The position numbers were made by a program, and so were the translations under genes. Under the pieces are notes generated by a model. That model worked only from the letters and a program-made list of their open reading frames with translations. It did no database searches and had not been told where the DNA came from. Source: UBA4877 sp002399285 (GTDB lineage Bacteria > Bacillota > Thermoanaerobacteria > Thermoanaerobacterales > UBA4877). Taken from it: a DNA stretch of 64,000 nucleotides. This document shows positions 48,237 to 56,453 of this stretch, in pieces (positions within the stretch are counted from its first letter, which is position 1; each line of letters opens with the position of its first letter). Location of the stretch: assembly GCA_036771835.1 (NCBI GenBank), contig DAIPGN010000002.1:129006-193005 (forward strand), written 5' to 3'.

Positions 48237-48897
48237 TAAACTTACAAAAAAATATACCGGTTCCCACGGACTCACTGCCGTCAGCGAAGCCTGCATTTCA
48301 CTTGACAGCGGCGAAACGGTCGGCCTGTTCGGAGAGAGCGGAAGCGGAAAATCTACGCTGGGACAGATGATAGCAGGCCTTCTCAAACCCACGTCGGGCA
48401 GTATCTATCTTGATGGGAAGGAAATACGCATGCCCTATCGCGGAAGCTGCCGACGGCAGATACAGATCCTCTTCCAGCATCCCGAGACGTCGTTCAATCC
48501 CGCTCTGACTCTGATCAAAAACATGACGGAGCCATACTCGATCTATTCCCTGCCCTGCTCCTATGAAAGTCTGCTTAATGATCTTTCAAATTATGGATTA
48601 TATGAGGAGCATCTCTATAGAACGCCATCCCAACTCAGCGGCGGAGAGCTGCAGAGGGCCGCGCTTGCGCGGATACTTACGATCGAGCCCAAGGTGATAG
48701 TACTGGATGAGCCGACAAGCATGCTTGACGTCATCACTCAGGCCCAGATCATGAATCTGCTGAAGGAATATCAGGACAAGCACGGCACGGCCTATATCTT
48801 GATATCGCACAACAGGGTGCTCTGTGAAAGGACCTGCGACAGGATATATAATGTGGAAAAAGGGATTTTTACCGAAGAAAAATCCCTTTCCGTTTAA
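48220..48897 (+). CDS. ABC transporter ATPase (DppF type)
   Basis: A 225-residue ATPase: Walker A GESGSGKST, signature LSGGELQRAAL, Walker B VIVLDEPTSMLD. It lacks the C-terminal extension of the full-length family. Last gene of the riboswitch-controlled operon; converges with the BlaR1 gene five bases beyond its stop. Confidence 0.92.
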   Translation: MLLQTDKLTKKYTGSHGLTAVSEACISLDSGETVGLFGESGSGKSTLGQMIAGLLKPTSGSIYLDGKEIRMPYRGSCRRQIQILFQHPETSFNPALTLIKNMTEPYSIYSLPCSYESLLNDLSNYGLYEEHLYRTPSQLSGGELQRAALARILTIEPKVIVLDEPTSMLDVITQAQIMNLLKEYQDKHGTAYILISHNRVLCERTCDRIYNVEKGIFTEEKSLSV

Positions 48898-48902
48898 AAC
48901 AG

Positions 48903-50264
48903 TTATTTATTTTTTATCTGCCACTCCGCAGGAATGACCGCGATCCAAACGGAAGGAGCACCAATAGCGGTTTGCCGGAAAACATAATATGGCCGGGGCA
49001 AGCCGTCGTTGGCGCTTAATGTATATACATTCTCATATCCGTTTACCGCAATAAAAGCAGATGACATATCGGGGGTAAAATTCTCCGGTAGCTGGTTTTC
49101 CACTGGAACAACCGCGGTCACCTTATCTTGTTCGTCAATGATGATACGTTTGACCAGAACGGGATCTCCGGCTTCATCGCAGGGATTATAGGCGTCCTGC
49201 TCTTTGCCTGTCCCGATAAAAACCGCTTCTTTTTCTCCGTAATAGCTTTTAGGGTCATATATACCATGTACATTACTACCGTCCACCCCAACGGCAGCCG
49301 CCGGTGTGACAAATGCCGTTAAAATTGTCCCCAAAACCAAAGCAAAGGCTATGGTCTTCCCGAGAAGTGTCGTTGTTTTCATTTTCATAATTGCATTTAT
49401 CCTTTCTTCAATAGAATATTTGCTGAAATTGTTTACAAACGGAACCGGCATGCTCTTCCTTTCTTCCAACCCTATAAGCGTCATGGCATAAGATTGCTTC
49501 ACCGTTTCCCCGAATGTCCGCACCACGGTTTCATCACAGGATAGTTCGATGTCGCGGTTTGCCAGCACATACGTCACCCATACCAGAGGATTAAACCAGT
49601 GTACGCATACGGCGGCGGTCAGCGCCAGTTTTGCCGGCATATCGAAGTGCCGTATATGAGTAAACTCATGAGTGAGGACGTACCGCAGTCTTGTTTCATC
49701 TTCCCAATCTGTTTTCTTGGGGAGAAGCACCACGGGCCGGAATACGCCATAGGTAAGCGGGGCCTTGATGCGGTCGCTTTGGCGTATCTGCACAGGCCGT
49801 CGTAAGGGATGTTCCCGCAGCCAGCTAGCTATGTAGTCGTTTTCGACCGGCAGGGACATCCTGAACTCCCTGCAGCACTTGATATAGGCCGCGATAAAAA
49901 ACAGCCCGCAGGCGCACATTCCAATAAGCCAGATAACCTTTACCAGCGGCATGGGTACAGCCGCAGCGTTGGTTTTCGTAAGTTCTTCCATACCGGGAAT
50001 ATTCACAAAACCCGGGATGCCATGTATCTTTGAAGATGCGGCTGTCCTTCGATCAAATATGCTCTTTGCCATATCCATTCCCGGAAAAAAGCTGAAACGC
50101 GGCGAGACGGAAAACGGTATGAGCAAGCGGCAAACCACAACGCCCCACAGGGCAGTGAACATCTTTTTGGGCAGCCTGTACAGCGTAAGGGCGCGGATGA
50201 TCACGACCGCCACAATCAGAACGGACGCAGAAAGGCTCATCTGCAAAACATCCACGGCTATCAC
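48903..50264 (-). CDS. BlaR1/MecR1-like M56 metallopeptidase sensor
   Basis: A 453-residue membrane protein. Four N-terminal helices surround the cytoplasmic zinc-protease domain with VLTHEFTHIRHFDMPAKL (HExxH at about residue 195) and the third ligand in ELSCDETVV. After a last helix (about 300-325) comes an extracellular domain of only about 125 residues that does not resemble the penicillin-binding domain of BlaR1. The trigger is therefore probably not a beta-lactam. Coupled to the BlaI-like gene one base upstream. Confidence 0.88.
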   Translation of the reverse strand: MIAVDVLQMSLSASVLIVAVVIIRALTLYRLPKKMFTALWGVVVCRLLIPFSVSPRFSFFPGMDMAKSIFDRRTAASSKIHGIPGFVNIPGMEELTKTNAAAVPMPLVKVIWLIGMCACGLFFIAAYIKCCREFRMSLPVENDYIASWLREHPLRRPVQIRQSDRIKAPLTYGVFRPVVLLPKKTDWEDETRLRYVLTHEFTHIRHFDMPAKLALTAAVCVHWFNPLVWVTYVLANRDIELSCDETVVRTFGETVKQSYAMTLIGLEERKSMPVPFVNNFSKYSIEERINAIMKMKTTTLLGKTIAFALVLGTILTAFVTPAAAVGVDGSNVHGIYDPKSYYGEKEAVFIGTGKEQDAYNPCDEAGDPVLVKRIIIDEQDKVTAVVPVENQLPENFTPDMSSAFIAVNGYENVYTLSANDGLPRPYYVFRQTAIGAPSVWIAVIPAEWQIKNK

Positions 50265-50265
50265 C

Positions 50266-50625
50266 TCACTTTAAGTTATCGACGATCTGTTTCAACTTTT
50301 CGATCTCCTCTGCGGACAGGCTTCTGCTGTTCAAAAGGGAAGCAAAAAGCAAATCCGCAGAACCGTCAAACATCTTGTTTATCAATTCCGTGGTCTCCTG
50401 TTCCTGCACCTGTTCCTTGGGGATCAAGGCATGGCAGAGAAAGTTGGGCTCTCTGCGTTCGATCGCGCCCTTGCCTATGCACCTTTTGATGAGCGTATAG
50501 GTAGTGTTCATGTTCCAGCCTACGCTCTCTTTGAGAATATCCGAAATTCTTTTGGCCGTCATATCGCCCTCCTTCCAAAGAACGTCCATGACTTTCAATT
50601 CTGAATCGTACAGTTTGATTTCTAT
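50266..50625 (-). CDS. BlaI/MecI-family repressor
   Basis: A winged-helix repressor. From codon 1 at ATA (50625) it reads xEIKLYDSELKVMDVLWKEGDMTAKRISDIL, which matches the conserved N-terminus of BlaI; the first standard start, a TTG at 50598, would remove ten conserved residues. GAGGGTG stands five bases before the ATA, so an ATA start is plausible. Two operators upstream imply autoregulation, relieved by cleavage through the M56 sensor. Confidence 0.85.
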   Translation of the reverse strand: MEIKLYDSELKVMDVLWKEGDMTAKRISDILKESVGWNMNTTYTLIKRCIGKGAIERREPNFLCHALIPKEQVQEQETTELINKMFDGSADLLFASLLNSRSLSAEEIEKLKQIVDNLK

Positions 50626-50639
50626 GTTAACACCCTCTC

Positions 50640-50685
50640 ACTACCGCGGTAGTTTTTATTGATACTTTCATACTACCACAGTAGT
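50640..50685. promoter_or_regulatory. Two BlaI-type operators
   Basis: ACTACCGCGGTAGT (50640-50653) and ACTACCACAGTAGT (50672-50685), 32 bases centre to centre. They resemble the TACA-type dyads of BlaI/MecI. The second overlaps the -10 box of the promoter at 50670-50698. Confidence 0.85.
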
Positions 50686-50698
50686 TTAAAATTATCAA
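50670..50698 (-). promoter_or_regulatory. blaI-blaR1 promoter
   Basis: On the minus strand TTGATA (50698-50693), a 17-base spacer and TAGTAT (50675-50670), overlapping the distal operator. Confidence 0.75.
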
Positions 50699-51027
50699 TA
50701 ATACCAGAGCATTATTTGAAAATATTTCTGCCGGCATAGTTTTATTTCAGAACTGCCGAATCTCCCCACGGGCACTCTGTCGGACAAAAGGCCGGTAAAC
50801 ATCTTCAAATAGGTAGGCAGTCCCGAAAGCGCGGTAACAGTGGCAATTGTTGCATAATCAAGTTTGAACACATTAGTGGTATAATAAACTACATAGACCT
50901 GAAGGCCCGCGACGTAAATGCCCTGCAAAATGTAGAAAAGTCCCTCGACATAGAAAAAATAATTCCTGAAATTACGCCGTTTTCTTTCATCCAGCGTTAA
51001 TTGCACATCCTGATCGGAAGTTTCCAT
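50695..51027 (-). pseudogene. Truncated MFS transporter
   Basis: A 110-codon frame starting METSDQDVQLTLDERKRRNFRNYFFYVEG..., with one to two membrane segments and the MFS loop motif TGLLSDRVPVG. MFS proteins have about 400-450 residues; here the frame runs straight into the blaI promoter. A deletion joined its 5' part to that region. Confidence 0.75.
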
Positions 51028-51104
51028 GACCTTTACCTCCTTTTATTTAATAAAACCATAGAGTCTTATTCGGGATCGCATTGCTCAGACTTTGACGAAG
51101 CCGG

Positions 51105-51220
51105 TCTCCGCTTAGTATTTCGCAGTCATGGCCATACCCTTGGCAATTTTTTTATTCACTGGTAAACATCTTCTATCTGCTTCGTATTTACACCCGGATC
51201 AGATAGAGCCTACGGTCATT
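51105..51220 (-). pseudogene. Relic of a second M20 amidohydrolase gene
   Basis: The DNA aligns with an internal part of the neighbouring amidohydrolase gene (about 51845-51945): shared blocks include CATGGCCAT-CCCTTGGC, CTGGTAAA and CCCGGATCAGATAGAGC. Stops and indels break all frames. It indicates a former paralogous gene next to the MFS gene. Confidence 0.7.
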
Positions 51221-51251
51221 CCGTGTCCGTATGATAATATTATGAAAGGGC

Positions 51252-52694
51252 TTACAGCTCGCTGATCGCACGTGGTTTAACGTCGTCGGGGATGGGGCAG
51301 ACGTATTTCTTTCCGTTCAGACGGCGGGTGTATTCCTCCTTAGCGGCTTTGATCAGGCTGTCATCCTCAAGAAGGTCGACGGCAGCTCCGGCCATCACCT
51401 GGGCGGCATAGATGAGTCCCTTGTGAGCGACCTCGCTGCGGCCGATCGACACCGTCTGCCATGTGTGCGCCGACGATTTTACGGTCCAGCAAGTTACGCC
51501 GATTTGCGCCGTGGGAACATTCCAGCTGACGTCGCCTACATCGCTGGAACCCGGGGCTACCTTGATATCGCGCTTGGGATCAAAGGGAAGTACCTCTGTA
51601 AAAAGAGCCTGCCCGGCCATTTTTGCCTCAAGAACCTCCGCTTCCGCTTCCGTCACACTGGTGCCAGTCTCCAGATTGGGCATATTGGTCAGCGTGGCAT
51701 CCAGCGCCCTTCCCAAGGCCAGGTCTTCACCGCTGTAAACGATGGGCGGCGCCGCGAGGAGGTTTTGGTAAAGCACCGCGCTCAAGGTCCTGTTGGGAAG
51801 CATGTTCGCGCAGGATTTGATGAATTCGATCTCCACTTCGGTCTCCGTGGCCATGGCCATGCCCTTGGCGATCTTATTGATGCGCTGGTAAATGTCCTCC
51901 ACCTGTTCCATCTTAGGGGCCCGGATCAGATAGAGCACCTCGGCCTTGGGCTGCACGACATTGGGAGAAAAACCCCCTGCATCCGTGATGGCATAGTGGA
52001 TGCGGGCTTCCTGCTCAACGTGCTCCCGCAGAAACTGTACGCCCACGTTCATCAGCTCCACCGCATCGAGGGCGCTGCGGCCATTCTGTGGAGCAGCCGC
52101 AGCGTGGGCTGCGCGTCCCTTGAATTTGTAAAGGACCTGGTAATTGGCAAGGAAGCCGTTGTCCGCAACGGTGTTGAAGTTGGCAGGATGCCAGGTAAGG
52201 GCAATATCAACGCCGTCAAAGACGCCTCCACGGGCCATAAAGGCCTTGCCGGAGCCGCCTTCTTCTCCCGGGCAGCCAAAATATTTTACGGTTCCCTGCT
52301 TCCCGCTTCTCTCCATATATTCCTTAAAGGCAACGGCAGCCGCCAAGGAACCGGCGCCGAGGATATTGTGACCGCAGCCGTGGCCGTTCCCTCCGGCGCA
52401 GACAGGCTTCCGCTCGGCAGCACCGGCTTCCTGACTCAGGCCGGAAAGGGCATCGAACTCGCCGAGGAAGCCGATCACCGGATAACCTGACCCCCAGGTA
52501 CCGACGAATGCCGTGGGGATCTCCGCCACGCCCTCTTCCACGCTAAAGCCGAAACGCTCCAGCGTTTCACAGATGCAGTCCATCGACTTAAATTCCTGGA
52601 AAGCGGTTTCGGCATAGTCCCAGACATGATCGCTCACATCATTGAATACCGCCCGGTTTTCCTCAAGGAATTCATACACTTGCTTTTTTTCCAT
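51252..52694 (-). CDS. M20 family amidohydrolase (AbgB-like)
   Basis: A 480-residue zinc hydrolase of the M20D group. Motifs: GNGHGCGHNILGAGS (metal ligands), GCPGEEGGSGK, LTWHPANFN, and a C-terminal GSSDVGDVSW with HTWQTVSIGRS. The family includes p-aminobenzoyl-glutamate hydrolase subunit B. Divergent from a LysR regulator 220 bases away and next to MFS debris, suggesting uptake plus hydrolysis of an N-acyl amino acid or similar amide. Confidence 0.9.
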   Translation of the reverse strand: MEKKQVYEFLEENRAVFNDVSDHVWDYAETAFQEFKSMDCICETLERFGFSVEEGVAEIPTAFVGTWGSGYPVIGFLGEFDALSGLSQEAGAAERKPVCAGGNGHGCGHNILGAGSLAAAVAFKEYMERSGKQGTVKYFGCPGEEGGSGKAFMARGGVFDGVDIALTWHPANFNTVADNGFLANYQVLYKFKGRAAHAAAAPQNGRSALDAVELMNVGVQFLREHVEQEARIHYAITDAGGFSPNVVQPKAEVLYLIRAPKMEQVEDIYQRINKIAKGMAMATETEVEIEFIKSCANMLPNRTLSAVLYQNLLAAPPIVYSGEDLALGRALDATLTNMPNLETGTSVTEAEAEVLEAKMAGQALFTEVLPFDPKRDIKVAPGSSDVGDVSWNVPTAQIGVTCWTVKSSAHTWQTVSIGRSEVAHKGLIYAAQVMAGAAVDLLEDDSLIKAAKEEYTRRLNGKKYVCPIPDDVKPRAISEL

Positions 52695-52914
52695 AAAAAC
52701 GTCCTCCTCTTTTAAGTTTTAAACAAAATACGCAAAAGAAGAAGGGAAAACCACTTCTTCCTATTAAAGTTTTATCATAAAAGCGCAGGATTTCTCAGCT
52801 ATGAAATCGTATATCCCGGTATTCGATTTTACTTATAGCTGATTTTGTGATATAATTCATTAAAATCAGATTTATAAATTAAAGTTAGATTTAACAACTT
52901 ATGGAGGTGGCTCT

Positions 52915-53871
52915 ATGACGTTCGGTCAGCTGCGATATGTGGTGGAAGCGGCCAAAATCGGTTCGATCTCAAAAGCGGCCCGGCAACTGTTCCTGACCCA
53001 GTCCAATCTGAGCAGTACGATCCTTTCCCTTGAAAAAGAACTGGGGATCAAATTGTTTCTCCGAACCCAGGACGGTATCCAGCTGACCGACCAGGGGGAA
53101 ACCTTTATGGTGCATGCCCAAGCCATCCTGAACAGCTACGATGAATTGATGCAGCTGAAAACCCCTAAGGAAACGGAGCGCTTCAATATAGGTATGATCA
53201 CCCCTTCTTCCTTTTGCACCAACGCCTTTGCCAAACTCTGCAGCCGGTATTACGATCAAAAGAACCTGCAAATGACCATGCAAACCTGTGACTTCGACCG
53301 CTCCATCGACCTGCTGCGCACCGGCCAGCTTGATCTCGTTATGCTGATGTTCCCCTCGTCGATAAAATATTATATTTATGATCTCTATGAGCAGAAGAAG
53401 ATCAAGCTGGATGCCCTGGGCACTCTGCCCATCAACATCATTCTGCGCAGGGGACATCCCCTGTTGGTACACAGCGATCCGGAGGACCCGGGAAAACATT
53501 TTGATTTTCCGGCATTGGCAAACTATCCCTGCGTAGACTATGTGCAAAATCAGGAGGGTCTCAGCATGCGGACCGCAATCATGCAGGAAGCCCGAACGAT
53601 TTTCCCAAGCGGCATCGGCAATGTAAGTCTGGTAGCCGACCGCGCCCAAAAAGACGGCATTGTGCTGAGTACGGACGCGTTTTCACTAGGCGTGTCGCGG
53701 GCCCCGTCCCAGCACAGCCGGGACACAGTCATCATCCCGATCCCCGGCTGCGTGTTCGAGCTCTACCTTTGCACCTCGCCGCTGTACCCCGAAAGCCGGT
53801 TCATTCCCGAATTTCATTCGCTGCTGATCGATGAACTGACGCTCAGCCCAGATTTTCAGCCTGTCCGCTGA
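52915..53871 (+). CDS. LysR-family regulator
   Basis: A 318-residue LysR protein: MTFGQLRYVVEAAKIGSISKAARQLFLTQSNLSSTILSLEKELGIKLF gives the winged helix-turn-helix, and the rest is the effector domain. A GGAGG RBS precedes the ATG. The divergent amidohydrolase is its likely target. A TATAAT lies at about 52850. Confidence 0.93.
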   Translation: MTFGQLRYVVEAAKIGSISKAARQLFLTQSNLSSTILSLEKELGIKLFLRTQDGIQLTDQGETFMVHAQAILNSYDELMQLKTPKETERFNIGMITPSSFCTNAFAKLCSRYYDQKNLQMTMQTCDFDRSIDLLRTGQLDLVMLMFPSSIKYYIYDLYEQKKIKLDALGTLPINIILRRGHPLLVHSDPEDPGKHFDFPALANYPCVDYVQNQEGLSMRTAIMQEARTIFPSGIGNVSLVADRAQKDGIVLSTDAFSLGVSRAPSQHSRDTVIIPIPGCVFELYLCTSPLYPESRFIPEFHSLLIDELTLSPDFQPVR

Positions 53872-53994
53872 AGCCTTTCGGCGGATGGCTGCAGCTGCAT
53901 CTAATTAAATAGGATAATATCTTTTCCCCCGCCCTTTGGCAGCCCCATATCTTTTCATTGCCGCTGTTTTAAAATGTCCCCGATGTATAACTGT

Positions 53995-54023
53995 TTGATA
54001 TATTCACTGATTTCATATATAAT
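53995..54023 (+). promoter_or_regulatory. gltX promoter
   Basis: TTGATA (53995-54000), a 17-base spacer and TATAAT (54018-54023). Confidence 0.8.
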
Positions 54024-54059
54024 AATACAGAGCGTAATTTAACATAAGGAGAGGTTTTT

Positions 54060-55526
54060 ATGGGTAGCGTACGAGTGAGATTTGCCCCGAGCCCGACGGG
54101 ATATTTACATATCGGCGGAGCGCGGACGGCACTTTTTAACTGGCTCTTTGCCAGGCATAACGATGGAAAAATGGTACTGAGGATAGAAGACACCGATCAA
54201 GGCAGACTCAAAGAGGACTCCGTGTCTCAGATAATATCCAGCATGAAATGGCTGGGGATCGTTTGGGACGAGGGACCCGAGGCCGGCGGAGAGTATGGTC
54301 CGTATTTTCAGTCTCAGCGGCTGGATGGTTACAGGAAAGAGTGTGAGAGACTGCTGGCAGAGGGAAAGGCATATTACTGCTACTGCACGCCGGAGGAGCT
54401 GGAAGCCAACAGGGAAGCTGAGAGAAAGGCGGGACTGCCGCCCAGATACAGCGGCAGGTGCAGAAATCTCACGGATGAGGATAGAAAAAGATTCGAGGCC
54501 GAGGGCAGGAAGCCCGTGGTCAGATTTAAAATGCCCGAAGGCGGAAGCACCGTGGTAAACGACATCGTGAGGGGCGACGTGACCTTCGACAATTCCATAA
54601 TGGACGACTTCGTGATAATGAAGTCCAGCGGCATACCCACCTACAACTTTGCGGTGGTGGTGGACGACCATGCCATGGGTATGACGCATGTCATAAGGGG
54701 CGAGGAGCACCTCTCCAATACGCCCAAACAGGTTTTGATCTACAATGCGCTGGGCTACGACGTGCCGCAGTTCGCCCATGTGCCCATGATCCTTGCGCCG
54801 GATAAGAGCAAGCTCTCCAAGAGGCACGGCGCTACGTCGGTGGAGGAGTTCAGGGACCAGGGCATTTTGCCCGAGGCTCTGGTGAATTATCTGATACTTC
54901 TGGGATGGTCGCCGGAGGGTGACAGCGAAATAATTACTTTGGAAGATGCCGCATCCCAGTTCACTCTGGAGCGGGTAAACAAGAGCTCGGCCATCTACGA
55001 CACCACCAAGCTGACCTGGATCAACGGAGTATACATGAGGGAGCTTCCCTTAGACGACGTGGTGGAGCATGCCCTTCCCTTCTATATCAGCGAGGGGCTG
55101 ATACCGGAGAATTACACGCAGGAGGATCTGGACAGGGTCAAGGTCGTTGCCGACAAGGTCAGGGAGAGGGAAAAGACGCTGGCGGACCTGGCCAAGGCAT
55201 CTTCCTACTTCTTTAAGTCCGCTTTTGAGTATGAGGAAAAGGGCGTAAACAAGTTCTTCAAGAAGGACGGAGCCTTGGATAACCTCAAGAGTGGCAAAGA
55301 AACTCTCTCAGCCTTAGACGAGTTTACAGTTGAGACCGCCGAAAAGGCGTACAGAAAGCTCATCGAAGAATCGGGCATAAAGAGCGGAGAACTGTTTCAC
55401 CCCACCCGGCTTGCCATATCGGGCAGGACGACGGGGCCCGGCCTGTTCGACATCATGATACTGCTGGGCAAAGATGAGACCATAAGGAGAATGGAAAGAG
55501 CAATAGAATATATAGAGCAGCTGTAA
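54060..55526 (+). CDS. gltX: Glutamyl-tRNA synthetase
   Basis: A 488-residue class I synthetase that charges tRNA-Glu. The HIGH-type motif is PSPTGYLHIGGARTALF at residues 9-25, and the KMSKS-type motif is DKSKLSKRHGA at about residue 247. Length is normal for bacterial GltX. A GGAG RBS precedes the ATG. Own promoter and terminator. Confidence 0.97.
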   Translation: MGSVRVRFAPSPTGYLHIGGARTALFNWLFARHNDGKMVLRIEDTDQGRLKEDSVSQIISSMKWLGIVWDEGPEAGGEYGPYFQSQRLDGYRKECERLLAEGKAYYCYCTPEELEANREAERKAGLPPRYSGRCRNLTDEDRKRFEAEGRKPVVRFKMPEGGSTVVNDIVRGDVTFDNSIMDDFVIMKSSGIPTYNFAVVVDDHAMGMTHVIRGEEHLSNTPKQVLIYNALGYDVPQFAHVPMILAPDKSKLSKRHGATSVEEFRDQGILPEALVNYLILLGWSPEGDSEIITLEDAASQFTLERVNKSSAIYDTTKLTWINGVYMRELPLDDVVEHALPFYISEGLIPENYTQEDLDRVKVVADKVREREKTLADLAKASSYFFKSAFEYEEKGVNKFFKKDGALDNLKSGKETLSALDEFTVETAEKAYRKLIEESGIKSGELFHPTRLAISGRTTGPGLFDIMILLGKDETIRRMERAIEYIEQL

Positions 55527-55563
55527 CCCATGGGGCGCGCAGATCACACCCCAAGCGAGGCTC

Positions 55564-55602
55564 AGCCGCAGGATACGTCGATTGTATCCCGCGGCTTTTC
55601 TT
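55564..55602 (+). terminator. gltX terminator
   Basis: AGCCGC-A-GGATAC and GTATCC-C-GCGGCT pair with a seven-base loop, followed by TTTCTTAT. Confidence 0.85.
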
Positions 55603-55663
55603 ATATACGGGCAAAAATTTTAATACAAAAAAAAGGTTAAATATACCATAAAAATACTTTTGC

Positions 55664-55692
55664 TTGAAAAACTCTACTCCGGGAAGTATGAT
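55664..55692 (+). promoter_or_regulatory. Promoter of the two-component operon
   Basis: TTGAAA (55664-55669), a 17-base spacer and TATGAT (55687-55692). Confidence 0.75.
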
Positions 55693-55724
55693 AAAGAAAA
55701 ATCGAAATTTAAGGGGGCGGTGAC

Positions 55725-56453
55725 ATGGCGGTCAAAATAGCGATCTGTGACGACAACGCGGAAGACGTCTCACAGCTTTCAGCCGCTCTTTACGCCTATG
55801 ATCCTCTGTTCGAAATTACTTCCTTCCCCGACGGAAAAGCATTGATGGATGAATTACTGGACGGCAGTTTAAATGCCGACCTGCTGTTTCTGGACATATA
55901 CATCCCGGGCATCGACGGCATTCAGACCGCGAGGCAGATACGTTCCGTGTGGAGCGACATCAAGATCATTTTCCTCTCGTCAAGCAGGGATCACTACCCC
56001 CAGGCCTATGAGGTGTTCGCCTTCAACTATATAGTCAAACCCTTCAGCCGGGAGCGGCTGTATGCCGTTCTGAGCCGCGCCCTTGATGAGCTTTGCAAGG
56101 AAAGCGGATATAAGATCAGCGTTCGTCATAAGGGCAAATTACATAGTGTGGACTGCCGTGATATTTTGTATATCGAAAGCCGGGATAAACTCCTTCTGTT
56201 TCATCTTGCCGGCGACAGCATCCTGCAATGCTATGGAAAATTGGAAGACATACTGAAGGAACTGCCCGAGCAGTATTTTTTACGCTGCCACCAAAGTTTT
56301 ATCGTCAACCTCTCCCATATATCCGAAATGGGCAATTCATATTTCCGCATCGGCAAGACCATGATAGGCATTTCAAGAAGATACGGCAAGGAAGCCAAAG
56401 ACAGGTACTATGCTTACCTATTTTCACAGATGGGCGGGGAACAAACGCCATGA
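55725..56453 (+). CDS. LytTR-family response regulator
   Basis: A 242-residue regulator. The receiver domain has the acidic pair in AICDDNAED, phospho-acceptor Asp in LLFLDIYIPG (about residue 58) and KPF at about 107. The LytTR DNA-binding domain follows (about 130-235): ISVRHKGKLHSVDCRDILYIES...QSFIVNLSHI. A GGGGCGG RBS precedes. Four-base overlap with the kinase gene. Confidence 0.93.
   Translation: MAVKIAICDDNAEDVSQLSAALYAYDPLFEITSFPDGKALMDELLDGSLNADLLFLDIYIPGIDGIQTARQIRSVWSDIKIIFLSSSRDHYPQAYEVFAFNYIVKPFSRERLYAVLSRALDELCKESGYKISVRHKGKLHSVDCRDILYIESRDKLLLFHLAGDSILQCYGKLEDILKELPEQYFLRCHQSFIVNLSHISEMGNSYFRIGKTMIGISRRYGKEAKDRYYAYLFSQMGGEQTP

Noticed and set aside
51423..52490. 355-codon plus-strand frame opposite the amidohydrolase
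   Set aside because: Antisense shadow; His/Gly/Leu-rich composition, no domain, while the minus strand encodes complete M20 motifs.
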